Of a stretch of DNA of 64,000 nucleotides, positions 19,406-29,773 are shown in pieces. Position numbers and translations under genes: made by a program. This DNA is from Chryseobacterium camelliae (GTDB lineage: Bacteria > Bacteroidota > Bacteroidia > Flavobacteriales > Weeksellaceae): positions 3,844,001-3,908,000 of the forward strand of contig NZ_CP022986.1 in NCBI RefSeq assembly GCF_002770595.1, given 5' to 3'. Numbering within the stretch: position 1 is the first letter of the stretch; each line of letters begins with the position of its first letter. Below the pieces are notes generated by a model, which was given only the letters and a program-made list of their open reading frames with translations, was not told the origin of the DNA and made no database searches.

Positions 19406-22400
19406 ATGATGAACAACTATCCTGTCCCTGCCAATGAAGAAGAACGCTTAAAGAGACTGGAACTTTTTGGCCTTCCGAGTCCTGTCAAAGATCCCCAACT
19501 GGACATTTTTGTGGAAACAGCTTGTCTTATCACAGGATGTCCCACCTCATTTATTGCAATCATGAAAAGTGACACTCAGACCGTTCAGAGCTGTGTGGGA
19601 CTTTCAATAGATTCCATGGAACGTACGAGTGTGCCATGCCAGTATTCCATTGCGAGCGGAGAGATCGTGATCATCAATGATACCCTGTTGGATGAAAGAA
19701 CCTCAGGCAGCAAGATCATGCTTGATGGAGGAATACGGTTCTATGTAGGAACGCCGCTTATTGATGATGAAGGTTTTGCATTAGGAACCATCTGTGTCAT
19801 TGATTATAAACCCAGGATCATTTCAGACAGCCAGATCTCAGCCCTTAAAAAGCTGGGCGAAGTGGTGACGCGGCTATTAATGAGCAACAGGAAAAGCATC
19901 CAGGCAGAGTATTTTCAGCAGACCTTTAACATCTCCAATAATCTGATCTGTGTTCTGGATAGCCAATTGATGATCAAGGATGTTAATCCGGCTTTTGAAG
20001 ACGTTTTTTCACTCTATAAAAAGAATGTAGTTAATCAAAGCTTTCTTACTTTTTTAGGAGAAGATCAGGAATTACAGCGTGAAATCAGAAACTTTCCGGG
20101 TAGCGGAAAAGAATATACCTGTACAACATCCACTAGGATCAATGACGGCAGCCTGGTAACCGTAGAGTGGTACCTGACGCAAAACCATAAATACGCTGAG
20201 ATTTTTTGCTTCGGGATCAACATTACGCAGCAGATTGAAGAAAAGCGGCAGCTGGAGAGTTCGGAAAGGCGCTTTAAAAGCTTCTTTGAAAATGCCATCG
20301 GCCTGATGAGTATGCATGATATGGATGGCAATATCCTGGCTGTCAACGAAAAAGGTCGAGAAATGCTTCATTATTCTGCCGAGGAGGTAAAAAAACTTAA
20401 CCTCAGGGACCTTGTTCCCGAGCAGAACTGGCTTACCTTAAAGCAGTATCTTGAACGGATCAATCAGAATAAAGAAGATTTCGGGACTATGATCCTGAAA
20501 ACTAAAGAAGGGGAGGAACTGATATGGATGTATCAGAACATAGTGGAGATTGATGAAGAAGAGAGGCCGTATGTGGTGAGTACTGCGCTGAATGTCACCG
20601 AAAGAATGACGCTGGAAAAAGACCTTATTTACACAAAAAAAATGCTGGAGCAGACCAGTTCCGTAGCCCAGGTCGGCGGATGGGAAGTAAACCTGAAAAA
20701 CGATACCGTATTCTGGTCCCAGAGCACCAAGGAAATCCATAAAATGAAAAGCAATTTCCAGCCGACCTTTGAGAATGCTATTGGGTTCTACAAAGAAGAC
20801 AGCAGGGAAAGGATGAGAATGCTCTTCAACAGAGCAGTATCCGAAGGAATTGGATTTGATGAAGAATTTCAGCTGGTCCGCAATGACGGGATCGACATCT
20901 GGGTGCGTGTTAAAGGAATTCCGGAATGTGAAGACGGATCCTGCAACCGGGTGTTCGGGATTATCCAGGACATTGATGGTTTCAAAAAAATGTTTCTTGA
21001 GGTGGCAAGGAAAGAAGCAATGATGCAGTCTTTTGTTACCTATGTTCCCGTAGCAGTAGCCATGTTCGATAAAGAGCTTAATTATCTTTCTGTAAGCAGC
21101 AGCTGGAAGGATGAATTCAACATGAATGATACCGATCTTACAGGGGAAAATATATTTACCATATCACCTAATATTCCGGATGAAAGAAAAGAAATTTATC
21201 GTGCTGCGCTTCAGGGAAAAATTTATATCAATGAGGATTTTATTATCCCTGTTGATGGTCAGGAAGAAATCCAGCATTATAACCTTAAAGTAGGTCCATG
21301 GTACCTTACAGACCATGAAATAGGAGGGATTATTGTTTCCGTGCAGAATATTACCAATGCCGTACAGATCAATGAAGAGCTCAAGGATGCCAAGAGAACG
21401 GCCGATCTGGCAAGCAGGGCAAAATCTGAGTTCCTGGCCAATATGAGCCATGAGATCCGTACGCCTCTGAACGGGGTAATCGGGTTCTCCGACCTGCTTT
21501 TGAAAACCCCTCTGAATGAGATCCAGACACAATACCTGAACTACATTAATGAATCCGGGGAAAATCTTTTAAACATCATCAATGATATTCTCGACTTTTC
21601 TAAAATAGAATCCGGTAAAATGGAACTTCTCATCGATAAAACCGATGTTTACGATATGGTTAGTCAGGTGATTAATGTTATTCTTTACCAGTCACAGAAA
21701 AAAAATATCGAGCTTCTCCTGAATATCGAACCGGGTCTTCCGAAAACGCTTTTACTGGACGAATCCAGGCTTAAGCAGATCCTGATCAACCTTCTCGGCA
21801 ATGCCGTAAAGTTCACGGAAAAAGGTGAAATTGAACTGAAAGTGGAAAAGATGAGCATGGATGATCAAAATATCACTTTGCGTTTCTCGGTACGGGATAC
21901 GGGAATCGGTATTCCTGCTGAAAAACAGAAATATGTCTTCGATGCTTTTACCCAGGAGAACAGTTCCATCAGTAAACGGTTCGGCGGAACAGGTTTAGGG
22001 CTTACCATATCGAACAATATCCTGCAGTATATGGGAAGCCGTCTTTCCCTGATCAGTGCACCGGATCAAGGATCGGTATTTTCATTTGACCTAGAGGTTC
22101 CGTATGAAATGTCCGATCTGAATGATGATAATGATGATATGGCCATTGGCAAAGTGCTTGTTGTGGATGACAATGAAGCGAACAGGATCATCCTTCAGCA
22201 TATGCTCGCCTACAAAAATATTGATGCAACGCTGGCAGCCAACGGAATGGAAGCTTTGCAGATACTGCTGAAAGGCGAACGTTTCGATGTGATCCTCATG
22301 GATTATCATATGCCTGTAATTTCCGGGATGGAAACCATTGAAAAGATCCGTGAACTGTTTAATCAGCGCAAAGAGATCTCGCCACTCGTGGTCCTTCATA

Positions 22401-23317
22401 CCTCTTCAGAGGAACATGATATCATCAATTCATTCCGTAAAGAGGAGAATTCTTATTTCCTCCTGAAGCCTATCAAATCAGATGAGCTTTACAAAACACT
22501 GAAACGCGTGTCGCAAAACCATGTGATTGAGACTGGCGCACAGGAAGCCCCGGAGAAGAACCTGTTTTCCTTTTCCAAAGGTCCTGAGGTACTGTTGGTA
22601 GATGACAACCCGGTAAATATGGTGCTGAACAACAAAATGATGAAATCCATTATTCCTGATGCACGTTTAACAGAAGCGATCAATGGCCTCGAAGCTTTGG
22701 AGGCGTGCAAAAGTAACCAGTTTTCCATTATTCTCATGGATGTCCAGATGCCGGTAATGAACGGTATTGAAGCTACGGAGAATATCCGCCTCCTGCCTGG
22801 GTATCAGGATGTCCCGATTATTGGAGTTACGGCAGGAAATGTACTGGGCGAAAAAGAAAAATGCCTGGAATGTGGGATGAATGACTTCCTTCCCAAACCA
22901 TTGAGGCAGGCAGATCTGATAGAAATGCTGAAAAAACATATGTCTTTCAGTACTCATGAAGCGGAAGAGCAGGACCAGATAAAGCCTGAGAAATACATCA
23001 ATATAGATATGCTGAATGAAAATATCGGTGGTGATGAAGACTTTAAAAAAGTGTTTTTGAATCTGATCATTCAGGAGCTTGGGCAGGCACAAAAAAATAT
23101 AGAACAGGCAGCAGCGGAAAAAAATGTTGCAGACACCAGAATGATCCTGCATAAGCTTAAGGGCACAGCCGGAACTGCCGGTTTGTTCAGGCTTTCCGAA
23201 TGCGCATTGAGCTGGGAAAAAAAAGCACAGGACCACATGGATTTTACATCCATGGAACATGAAATAAAACAACAAATAACAATAGGATTGAATATCGCAA
23301 AAAGTTTAATACCATAA
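19406..23317 (+). CDS. Hybrid sensor histidine kinase (GAF-PAS repeats-HK-REC-REC-Hpt)
   Basis: The protein has 1303 residues without membrane helices. A GAF domain occupies about 1-160 and PAS/PAC modules run to about 655. The HisKA box is FLANMSHEIRTPLNGVIGF (His near 681), and the ATPase domain has VRDTGIGIP and GTGLGLTIS. Two receivers follow, with phospho-acceptor Asp near 966 (VILMDYHMP) and 1110 (IILMDVQMP). A C-terminal Hpt is present (HKLKGTAGTAG, near 1247). All phosphorelay residues are intact. It is followed after 12 bp by a lone receiver and then by the polysaccharide-type genes, which suggests a cytosolic sensor governing that module. Confidence 0.93.
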   Translation: MMNNYPVPANEEERLKRLELFGLPSPVKDPQLDIFVETACLITGCPTSFIAIMKSDTQTVQSCVGLSIDSMERTSVPCQYSIASGEIVIINDTLLDERTSGSKIMLDGGIRFYVGTPLIDDEGFALGTICVIDYKPRIISDSQISALKKLGEVVTRLLMSNRKSIQAEYFQQTFNISNNLICVLDSQLMIKDVNPAFEDVFSLYKKNVVNQSFLTFLGEDQELQREIRNFPGSGKEYTCTTSTRINDGSLVTVEWYLTQNHKYAEIFCFGINITQQIEEKRQLESSERRFKSFFENAIGLMSMHDMDGNILAVNEKGREMLHYSAEEVKKLNLRDLVPEQNWLTLKQYLERINQNKEDFGTMILKTKEGEELIWMYQNIVEIDEEERPYVVSTALNVTERMTLEKDLIYTKKMLEQTSSVAQVGGWEVNLKNDTVFWSQSTKEIHKMKSNFQPTFENAIGFYKEDSRERMRMLFNRAVSEGIGFDEEFQLVRNDGIDIWVRVKGIPECEDGSCNRVFGIIQDIDGFKKMFLEVARKEAMMQSFVTYVPVAVAMFDKELNYLSVSSSWKDEFNMNDTDLTGENIFTISPNIPDERKEIYRAALQGKIYINEDFIIPVDGQEEIQHYNLKVGPWYLTDHEIGGIIVSVQNITNAVQINEELKDAKRTADLASRAKSEFLANMSHEIRTPLNGVIGFSDLLLKTPLNEIQTQYLNYINESGENLLNIINDILDFSKIESGKMELLIDKTDVYDMVSQVINVILYQSQKKNIELLLNIEPGLPKTLLLDESRLKQILINLLGNAVKFTEKGEIELKVEKMSMDDQNITLRFSVRDTGIGIPAEKQKYVFDAFTQENSSISKRFGGTGLGLTISNNILQYMGSRLSLISAPDQGSVFSFDLEVPYEMSDLNDDNDDMAIGKVLVVDDNEANRIILQHMLAYKNIDATLAANGMEALQILLKGERFDVILMDYHMPVISGMETIEKIRELFNQRKEISPLVVLHTSSEEHDIINSFRKEENSYFLLKPIKSDELYKTLKRVSQNHVIETGAQEAPEKNLFSFSKGPEVLLVDDNPVNMVLNNKMMKSIIPDARLTEAINGLEALEACKSNQFSIILMDVQMPVMNGIEATENIRLLPGYQDVPIIGVTAGNVLGEKEKCLECGMNDFLPKPLRQADLIEMLKKHMSFSTHEAEEQDQIKPEKYINIDMLNENIGGDEDFKKVFLNLIIQELGQAQKNIEQAAAEKNVADTRMILHKLKGTAGTAGLFRLSECALSWEKKAQDHMDFTSMEHEIKQQITIGLNIAKSLIP

Positions 23318-23329
23318 AAATCAAGAGCT

Positions 23330-23686
23330 ATGTTAATTTTGATCGCCGAAGATGATGAGCTGATTCTGAAAACAATAGAACACAAACTGCAGAAAGAGGG
23401 GCATGAGGTTATTTTAACCCGCAATGGACGGGAAGCCATTGAGACACTCAAGGAAAGAGACGTTGACCTTACCCTTACCGATATTATGATGCCTTTTGCT
23501 TCAGGGATAGAAATACTTTCCGCAATACAGGCTATGGGTAAAAAAGTGCCTGTCATTATGCTTTCCAGCATGGGGCAGGAAGAAGTGGTCCTCAATGCCT
23601 TTGACCTGGGTGCTTCAGACTTTATTGTAAAGCCGTTCAGTCCTAATGAATTGATGCTGAGGATCCGAAGGTTTATGCCAAAATAG
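23330..23686 (+). CDS. Stand-alone receiver-domain response regulator
   Basis: The protein has 118 residues, a single receiver. The acidic pair is AEDDE, the phospho-acceptor Asp is in LTLTDIMMP, the conserved Ser/Thr is in VIMLSS and the Lys in IVKPF. With no output domain it should act by protein contact, perhaps as the phosphorelay partner of the upstream Hpt domain, or on the HEAT/glycosyltransferase proteins encoded next. The gene order supports the second idea. Confidence 0.92.
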   Translation: MLILIAEDDELILKTIEHKLQKEGHEVILTRNGREAIETLKERDVDLTLTDIMMPFASGIEILSAIQAMGKKVPVIMLSSMGQEEVVLNAFDLGASDFIVKPFSPNELMLRIRRFMPK

Positions 23687-23692
23687 AATACA

Positions 23693-24754
23693 ATGCTCAT
23701 TTCATCAGTACATTTTCTCTTTATTATCTTCATAGTGATGCTATCACTGGTGATCCTTTTGTTCATGATTGTTCTTCTGTATAATTTCAGGGAGTATACG
23801 GCATCTGTGCGTACAGCCGGCTGGTTGAGGATCATTGATGAAAAAATATCTGGAGTGATCGTATATGCAGAAGATGAGGTTCCTGAACATAAACAGTTTG
23901 AACTTCTCTCCGGGAACGCCTCATTCAGGAATATGCTATTGGAAAAGCTTGTGGATTCCGAGAAAAAGTTTTCCGGGTCTGCAAAAGATAAAATCAGAAG
24001 CTTGTTTAAAGATTATCACCTCCGTAATGAGTCTGTTAACAAGCTCAAACAAAAAAAGCCGCATCTGATTGCCCGGGGAATACATGAACTTACCGTGATG
24101 GATGTTGACGGTGCTGTCCCGGAAATCAGCCGGTTCCTTTCGCATCCCTCTGTGCAGGTTTATCAGGAAGCACAGTATGCCATGGTCAGGTTTAATGGTT
24201 TTAAAGGATTGCAGTTTCTCGATACTTTCCCTTCCAGGATTTCAGAATGGCAACAGTTGAGGTTGCTGCTGTCTATCCCTGTATTGCCTGCAGGCTGTGA
24301 GGCTGTGATAGAAAAATGGCTTGACAGCATCAATACCACTGTTGTGGTGTTCAGTTTTAAACTGATCAGGAAATTTCAGCTGCTTGCTCTGTACCCCAAA
24401 ATCATATCCCTTTTCAGTACTTCCTCTGCAGAGGTCAGAATAAAGGCTGTACAAACACTGACGGCGCTTGAAAATCCTGAAACGGTTCCCTATCTGGCTG
24501 GTATTTATGACAGCCAGCCTGAAGATGTACGCATGGAAATTCTGAATGCAATCCGTGTATCTAAAGATCAGTGCTGCACAGATCTTCTTAAAAGAGAATT
24601 ATCAGAATCAGTACACCCGGGTATAAAGGTTAATGCTGCACAGGCGCTTTCTGAGCTGGGGCATCATGAATATCTGTCAGCACTTGCCGGATCTGAAAAT
24701 GCATCGGAAGAATTGACTCAAATTATTAAATACGCATTGCAGGAAAAAGTATGA
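23693..24754 (+). CDS. Membrane-anchored HEAT-repeat protein
   Basis: The protein has 353 residues. An N-terminal membrane helix (VHFLFIIFIVMLSLVILLFMIVLLYN) is followed by helical HEAT-like repeats, clearest at residues 115-155 and 240-345 (VRIKAVQTLTALENPETVPYL and VRMEILNAIRVSKD). The stop overlaps the glycosyltransferase start (ATGA), so they are translationally coupled. It probably serves as a scaffold on the inner membrane linking the lone receiver to the glycosyltransferase (inference). Confidence 0.85.
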   Translation: MLISSVHFLFIIFIVMLSLVILLFMIVLLYNFREYTASVRTAGWLRIIDEKISGVIVYAEDEVPEHKQFELLSGNASFRNMLLEKLVDSEKKFSGSAKDKIRSLFKDYHLRNESVNKLKQKKPHLIARGIHELTVMDVDGAVPEISRFLSHPSVQVYQEAQYAMVRFNGFKGLQFLDTFPSRISEWQQLRLLLSIPVLPAGCEAVIEKWLDSINTTVVVFSFKLIRKFQLLALYPKIISLFSTSSAEVRIKAVQTLTALENPETVPYLAGIYDSQPEDVRMEILNAIRVSKDQCCTDLLKRELSESVHPGIKVNAAQALSELGHHEYLSALAGSENASEELTQIIKYALQEKV

Positions 24755-27700
24755 TAGAGTTTTCACACATTATATATGAAGCCATTATCTGGCTTTATCT
24801 GCTGTATGGTGCAGCGGTAGCGATTATTTATGCATGGATAGGAATATATGCCTTCGGTGCGGTTTTACGCTATAAAAAAGAAAATGTCTTTACGGATTAC
24901 AGCATTATTGCGTCCAATCCCAATGCTCCCGTTTTCAGCCTTCTGGCTCCTGCCTATAATGAAGGGATGACAGTTGTGGAAAATGTAAGGTCTCTTTTGT
25001 CCCTCTATTACCATAACCTGGAAATCATCATCATCAATGACGGCAGTAAAGATGACTCCATGCAGAAACTCATTGAAGCATACGATCTGGAATGTATATC
25101 GTATTTTGTGCAGGGAAAGATAGAAACAAATCCTGTAAAAGGCATCTATAAAAGCCGGAACCGGGCATTTCAGAAGCTCATCGTTGTGGATAAGGAAAAC
25201 GGAGGAAAAGCAGATGCGCTGAATGTGGGAATAAACGTCTCTTCCGGAGAATATCTTGTCTGTATTGATGTTGACTGCATTCTTGAGCAGGATGCTATCC
25301 TGAAGCTGGCAAAACCTTTTCTGGAACAGACGGATAAAAAAATCATTGCCTGTGGAGGCGTCATCCGTCTTGCCAATAACTGCGTCGTAGAGGACGGAAA
25401 AGTAGTCAGTGTGAATATGCCGAAAACCTTATTGGGAAGAACCCAGGCATTGGAATACATCAGAGCCTTCGTACTAGGCAGGATGGCCTGGTCGCGTGCA
25501 TCGGGATTGATCCTTATTTCCGGGGCATTCGGGGTTTTTGACCGGAAAATTGTCCTGGAATGCGGCGGCTATGACAAAAGTACAGTAGGCGAGGATATGG
25601 AGCTGGTGGTAAGGATGAGGAAATACATGGAGGAACGAAAAGAACCTTATGAAGTACTGACCATACCTGACCCACTTTGCTGGACTGAGGTTCCGGAGAG
25701 CAAAGATATCCTGAAAAAACAGAGGAACCGCTGGATGCGAGGAACCATGGAAACACTCTGGAAGCACCGTAAGCTTATGTTCAATCCGAAATACAGGAAG
25801 CTCGGAATGGTCAGCCTTCCGTATTGGTTCTTTTTTGAGTTCCTGGGGCCGCTGGTGGAATTTTCCGGTTATATCGTGTTCGTTATTTTCCTTCTTTTGG
25901 GAATCATCAACTGGCCATTCTTTTTCGTTTTGCTTGCACTCGGAATATCCATAGGATTTTTATATTCCGTGTACGGGATACTGGTGGATATGGTCAGCCA
26001 GCAGGTATACAGCAAGAAAAAAGATTTTCTTGCCCTTCTTGCCACGGCTGTTTCCGAGCCGTTTTATTTTCATCCGATTACCGTAAGAGCGGCAGTTGAC
26101 GGTTTTATCGATTACTTTAGGAAATCGCATGGCTGGGGAGAAATGACACGGCAGGGGTTCAGCCAGAATATACAGCATTTGCCTTTAGGAAAAAGAATCT
26201 GGATCATCCTTCAGAGCGGCCTTCAGAAATGGGGTCTGCTGTCGGTTACTTTCAGTGTACTGTTTTTATTGGGCGTTGCTGCTGAGTGGTTCTGGTACCG
26301 GTACATGCATGCACAGGTGGATACAGGGGCTGTTACCGGCTCGCTTTTTATTGATAACATCCTTTTTATATTCCAGCTGATGTTTGTCTTTGGGCTGATC
26401 TACCTGATCCTGTATTGTATCAGAAAAAGCTGGGCAGGAATACTGGCAGTAGCTGCGTGTGGCCTGGTAGTGGTTACACAGTACATCCTCTTTCTGTATT
26501 TTTCCGAAACAGGAAATCTGCTGGGAGCAGATCTGATCTATTACAGCAAAGAAGAAATGAAGCAGATCCTGGCTGCAAGCGGTATGCTTAATTTAAAGAA
26601 CTATGCCTTACTGGCGATCTTATCGGCGGTATCATTCATTCCTTTATGGATGTCCGGAAGAACGGGCTTCAGATCCGTTTATCCCGGAGCTGTGGTGTTA
26701 GGGGCAGGTTTGGCTGCCTTGTTTATTCCGGCAAGTGTTTTTCAGTCACAGGCATTGAATAGAGCCAATGAGTTCAGTCAGAATGCTGCCAAAAGTAAAT
26801 GGGCCTATTTCTTCAGGGCTAATGAAGAAAACTTCATCAGTGACCATCCGGAAATTGCAGCGCTTGTGAATTCCGATGAAGATTCCGGATCAGATGATGC
26901 CATGTTCAGCGGAGCTTTTCCTTTCAGCAGGAAAGAAGACACCCAGGATTTCCTGAGTCAGTACCTGAATAAATCAGACCAGACACCGAATTTGGTGTTC
27001 ATTGTTCTGGAAGGTTTCGGACATGCCTATACCACTCCGAAAGGATATATGGGCAATTTCACACCCTTCCTCGATTCTCTTTCCCATAAAAGCCTTTTCT
27101 GGGAAAACAGCATGAGTACGGCAGGAAGAACCTTTGCTGCTTTGCCATCCCTTACAGGATCGCTGCCTTTCGGAAAGAATGGCTTTCTGGAAATTGAGAA
27201 AACCCCTGATCATTTTAATCTTTTCAATATCCTCAGGTCAAACGGTTTTGAAACAGGATTCTATTACGGAGGTAATCTTTCATTCGACCGGTACAGGGAT
27301 TACCTGCAATACAGTAAAGTAGACCATATTATTGAGCTGGGTTCCTATGAGAATTCATATCGTAAGCTTCCGGCAGGCAGCAGCGGGGAAAGCTGGGGCT
27401 ACGAAGACCAGGCCGTATTCAGGAAAGCCCTGGCATCACAGAAGGTACAGGCGAAACCTTATTTCAATATGATTCTTACCTTATCTACGCACAATCCTTT
27501 TCTGATTAACAATAGGGGATACTATGAGAAAAAATATAATGACAGGATGAAGTCTGATGCACTGACGCCGGAACAGAAAAAATGGGCGGCACAATACAAA
27601 AACCAGCTGGTGTCCGTTCTTAATGCAGATGATGCTTTAAAGCAGTTTTTTGAGAATTACAGTAAGAGGCCCGACTTTTCCAAAACTATTTTCTTTGTGA

Positions 27701-28185
27701 CGGGAGACCACAGTATGCCGGAAATTCTTCTGCAGTCCAAAATAGACCGGTTTCATGTTCCGATGATGATCTATTCACCACTCCTGAAAGAACCGAAAAG
27801 ATTCCAGAAGACGGTAAGTCACTTTGATATTGCACCATCTATCCTGGCGTATTACCGTAAGAATTATAACCTTCGCACGCCTTCCAAGGTGGCATGGGTG
27901 GGAAGAGGTTTAGCTCCGGATTCTGAGATCAGCAAAAGCGATATCCCTATGATGCAGAGCAAAAGCCTGTTAACCGATTTTGTGTCTGAAAAATATTACA
28001 TCCATGACGGAAAACTGTTTATCCTTACCAATTCAGAAGAGGACGCTTATGATCATCCCGAGACGCTGAAAAGGATCAACGGACGATTTAACCGGTTCAA
28101 AAGGATGAATGCTGCATTTGAACAGACCCGGAAACTGCTGCCGGATTCCGTATTTACGAACTTTATGAAACAGGGGGAACAGTAA
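24751..28185 (+). CDS. Fusion of GT2 glycosyltransferase and alkaline-phosphatase-superfamily domain
   Basis: The protein has 1144 residues. A membrane helix is followed by a GT2 domain with FSLLAPAYNEG, INDGSKDD, the DxD-like CIDVDC, the base region GEDMEL and QRNRWMRGT (QxxRW), as in processive PgaC/BcsA-like synthases. Membrane helices span about 360-430, 490-580 and 620-670. After residue 750 comes a sulfatase/LTA-synthase-like domain with NLVFIVLEGFGH, the nucleophile region STAGRTFAALPSL and VTGDHS. It probably makes a polysaccharide and decorates it with a phospho-substituent. The coupling is inferred from the fusion. Confidence 0.88.
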   Translation: MIEFSHIIYEAIIWLYLLYGAAVAIIYAWIGIYAFGAVLRYKKENVFTDYSIIASNPNAPVFSLLAPAYNEGMTVVENVRSLLSLYYHNLEIIIINDGSKDDSMQKLIEAYDLECISYFVQGKIETNPVKGIYKSRNRAFQKLIVVDKENGGKADALNVGINVSSGEYLVCIDVDCILEQDAILKLAKPFLEQTDKKIIACGGVIRLANNCVVEDGKVVSVNMPKTLLGRTQALEYIRAFVLGRMAWSRASGLILISGAFGVFDRKIVLECGGYDKSTVGEDMELVVRMRKYMEERKEPYEVLTIPDPLCWTEVPESKDILKKQRNRWMRGTMETLWKHRKLMFNPKYRKLGMVSLPYWFFFEFLGPLVEFSGYIVFVIFLLLGIINWPFFFVLLALGISIGFLYSVYGILVDMVSQQVYSKKKDFLALLATAVSEPFYFHPITVRAAVDGFIDYFRKSHGWGEMTRQGFSQNIQHLPLGKRIWIILQSGLQKWGLLSVTFSVLFLLGVAAEWFWYRYMHAQVDTGAVTGSLFIDNILFIFQLMFVFGLIYLILYCIRKSWAGILAVAACGLVVVTQYILFLYFSETGNLLGADLIYYSKEEMKQILAASGMLNLKNYALLAILSAVSFIPLWMSGRTGFRSVYPGAVVLGAGLAALFIPASVFQSQALNRANEFSQNAAKSKWAYFFRANEENFISDHPEIAALVNSDEDSGSDDAMFSGAFPFSRKEDTQDFLSQYLNKSDQTPNLVFIVLEGFGHAYTTPKGYMGNFTPFLDSLSHKSLFWENSMSTAGRTFAALPSLTGSLPFGKNGFLEIEKTPDHFNLFNILRSNGFETGFYYGGNLSFDRYRDYLQYSKVDHIIELGSYENSYRKLPAGSSGESWGYEDQAVFRKALASQKVQAKPYFNMILTLSTHNPFLINNRGYYEKKYNDRMKSDALTPEQKKWAAQYKNQLVSVLNADDALKQFFENYSKRPDFSKTIFFVTGDHSMPEILLQSKIDRFHVPMMIYSPLLKEPKRFQKTVSHFDIAPSILAYYRKNYNLRTPSKVAWVGRGLAPDSEISKSDIPMMQSKSLLTDFVSEKYYIHDGKLFILTNSEEDAYDHPETLKRINGRFNRFKRMNAAFEQTRKLLPDSVFTNFMKQGEQ

Positions 28186-28188
28186 ACC

Positions 28189-29421
28189 TTAGAATTTTCT
28201 GGTGTACCCCAGAGTGATATCGAACTGGTTGCCTTTCTCACCGGGACGGTATTCCTGGTTGTAGTACATCGTACCAACGGAAAAAAGGTTTTTTCTGATG
28301 GAGAAATTATATTCGCCTCCGATCTTAAAGGTTTTGAGTTTAAAGGTTTCGTTTTCCAGAAGGTTATTACGGGCCTCTTCCGGGCTGATCCCGGTTCCGA
28401 TCTGAAAGGCAAAATAATCCTGTGCACTCTTCGTGTAATAACGGACCGTTCCGGTATAGGAATGGGAAATATTTTGGTTGTCTGGTGTAATATAGGTCCT
28501 GAAATTGAACCAGAAGTTTTTGTAATATTTTCCTACAGACGCTGTATACAGCCAGATATTATTGCTGAAATAAAGCTGCCGGTATCCTAGTTCTGCCTCG
28601 AAACTGTGCGGGAGGTTTGCATTTAATGAAATACCGGTACGGTACTTCGGGAAAATACCTACGTCATTAGAATAAGCACCGCCCACATACAGGTAAAATG
28701 TTTTGGATAACCTCGGGTAGGCTTCCAGCTCGATCTGGGTACCGCTTTCTGCAAATTTGTTGGCATAGTTGCCTCTCACAATGACAGAGCCTATGGGAGT
28801 CACTCTTTTGTAGCTTACCCCTACAATATGCCAGTCGTCCGAAAACTGCCTGTCAAAATGGGAATAGTTGTAGGTAATGCTTAGGGCATTTTTGGAGGCA
28901 AGATCATTGATTCTGACCGCCAGGCTCATGGCATCCGTATTTTTAGGATTGATCACCAGAAGTTGTTTAATGGCTTTTTCAGATTCTGCATACTCTTTAG
29001 CAGCGTAATAAGCTTTTGCTTTCAAAAGCCAGAGCGCCTCAGACTGCGGATGATAGGAGAGGCCTTTGTCGGTGATTTCAACAGCTTTGGTATTGTTGTC
29101 ATTCCAGTATTCAAGGGAAGCATAAGCGATAAAATAATCTTCGTCCTGAACATTTCTGCTGCCAAGTTCTTCAAATACCGCCCGTGCGGATGGGACATCA
29201 TCATTCCAGGTATACAGCCTTCCTAAAAATACTGAAATATCAGTATAGTTGGGTGAAATCTGCAAAGCCTGCCTGGCAAGACTGATCGATTTTGTGTAGT
29301 CTTTCCGGTCAAAGGCGGCCGTCCTTGCCTGTGCAAATAATTCATCAGCCGAAAGGTTCTGCTGGCTGTAGAATTGAAACGGAAGCAGTACCAGTAATAA
29401 AAATCCAAAGTATTTTCTCAT
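28189..29421 (-). CDS. YaiO-family outer-membrane beta-barrel with TPR domain
   Basis: The protein has 410 residues. A signal peptide (MRKYFGFLLLVLLPFQFYSQ) is followed by TPR-like helices to about residue 155 (ELFAQARTAAFDRKDYTKS and similar). The rest is a beta-barrel of alternating strands ending in a terminal aromatic (LGYTRKF). TPR plus barrel is the layout of exopolysaccharide exporters such as PgaA and AlgK/AlgE. It converges with the glycosyltransferase fusion, their stops 3 bp apart, so it is not co-transcribed with it but likely belongs to the same pathway. Confidence 0.85.
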   Translation of the reverse strand: MRKYFGFLLLVLLPFQFYSQQNLSADELFAQARTAAFDRKDYTKSISLARQALQISPNYTDISVFLGRLYTWNDDVPSARAVFEELGSRNVQDEDYFIAYASLEYWNDNNTKAVEITDKGLSYHPQSEALWLLKAKAYYAAKEYAESEKAIKQLLVINPKNTDAMSLAVRINDLASKNALSITYNYSHFDRQFSDDWHIVGVSYKRVTPIGSVIVRGNYANKFAESGTQIELEAYPRLSKTFYLYVGGAYSNDVGIFPKYRTGISLNANLPHSFEAELGYRQLYFSNNIWLYTASVGKYYKNFWFNFRTYITPDNQNISHSYTGTVRYYTKSAQDYFAFQIGTGISPEEARNNLLENETFKLKTFKIGGEYNFSIRKNLFSVGTMYYNQEYRPGEKGNQFDITLGYTRKF

Positions 29422-29773
29422 GGAAACGGAATGGTTAGATCAGTTCTTCACTTTATAATATGATAAAGCAAATATATTGAACTTTTCGTTTTGATTGCGA
29501 TAAATTATTGTGCTAAATCGATTTTTTGATGTATAAAATTCCGTAACAATAGGTTGTGTTATGGAATATTATTAACTATCATTGATTTGCTGAGGTTTGA
29601 TTTACGGTTTGTGTCAGATATATGAACAGGCCAGACGATAACAACTACCGGAATAGGCAGGCTTTGCTGATTTCTGCAAATCTCTTAACTCCTTTTGAAA
29701 GTTTGTCGTAATGGATAGGATCAGGATACTTCTGGTTGAAGATTAATTTAAATTATATTGCTACATTTGCGTT
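29422..29773. other. Intergenic stretch without a recognised gene
   Basis: This stretch of about 350 bp is AT-rich and lies between the divergent YaiO-like barrel and the metal-efflux operon. I see no open frame of note. A TACATTTG element at 29762-29769 matches the Bacteroidota -7 consensus TAnnTTTG, but lies only 4 bp before the next ATG, so it is doubtful as that gene's promoter. Confidence 0.5.
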
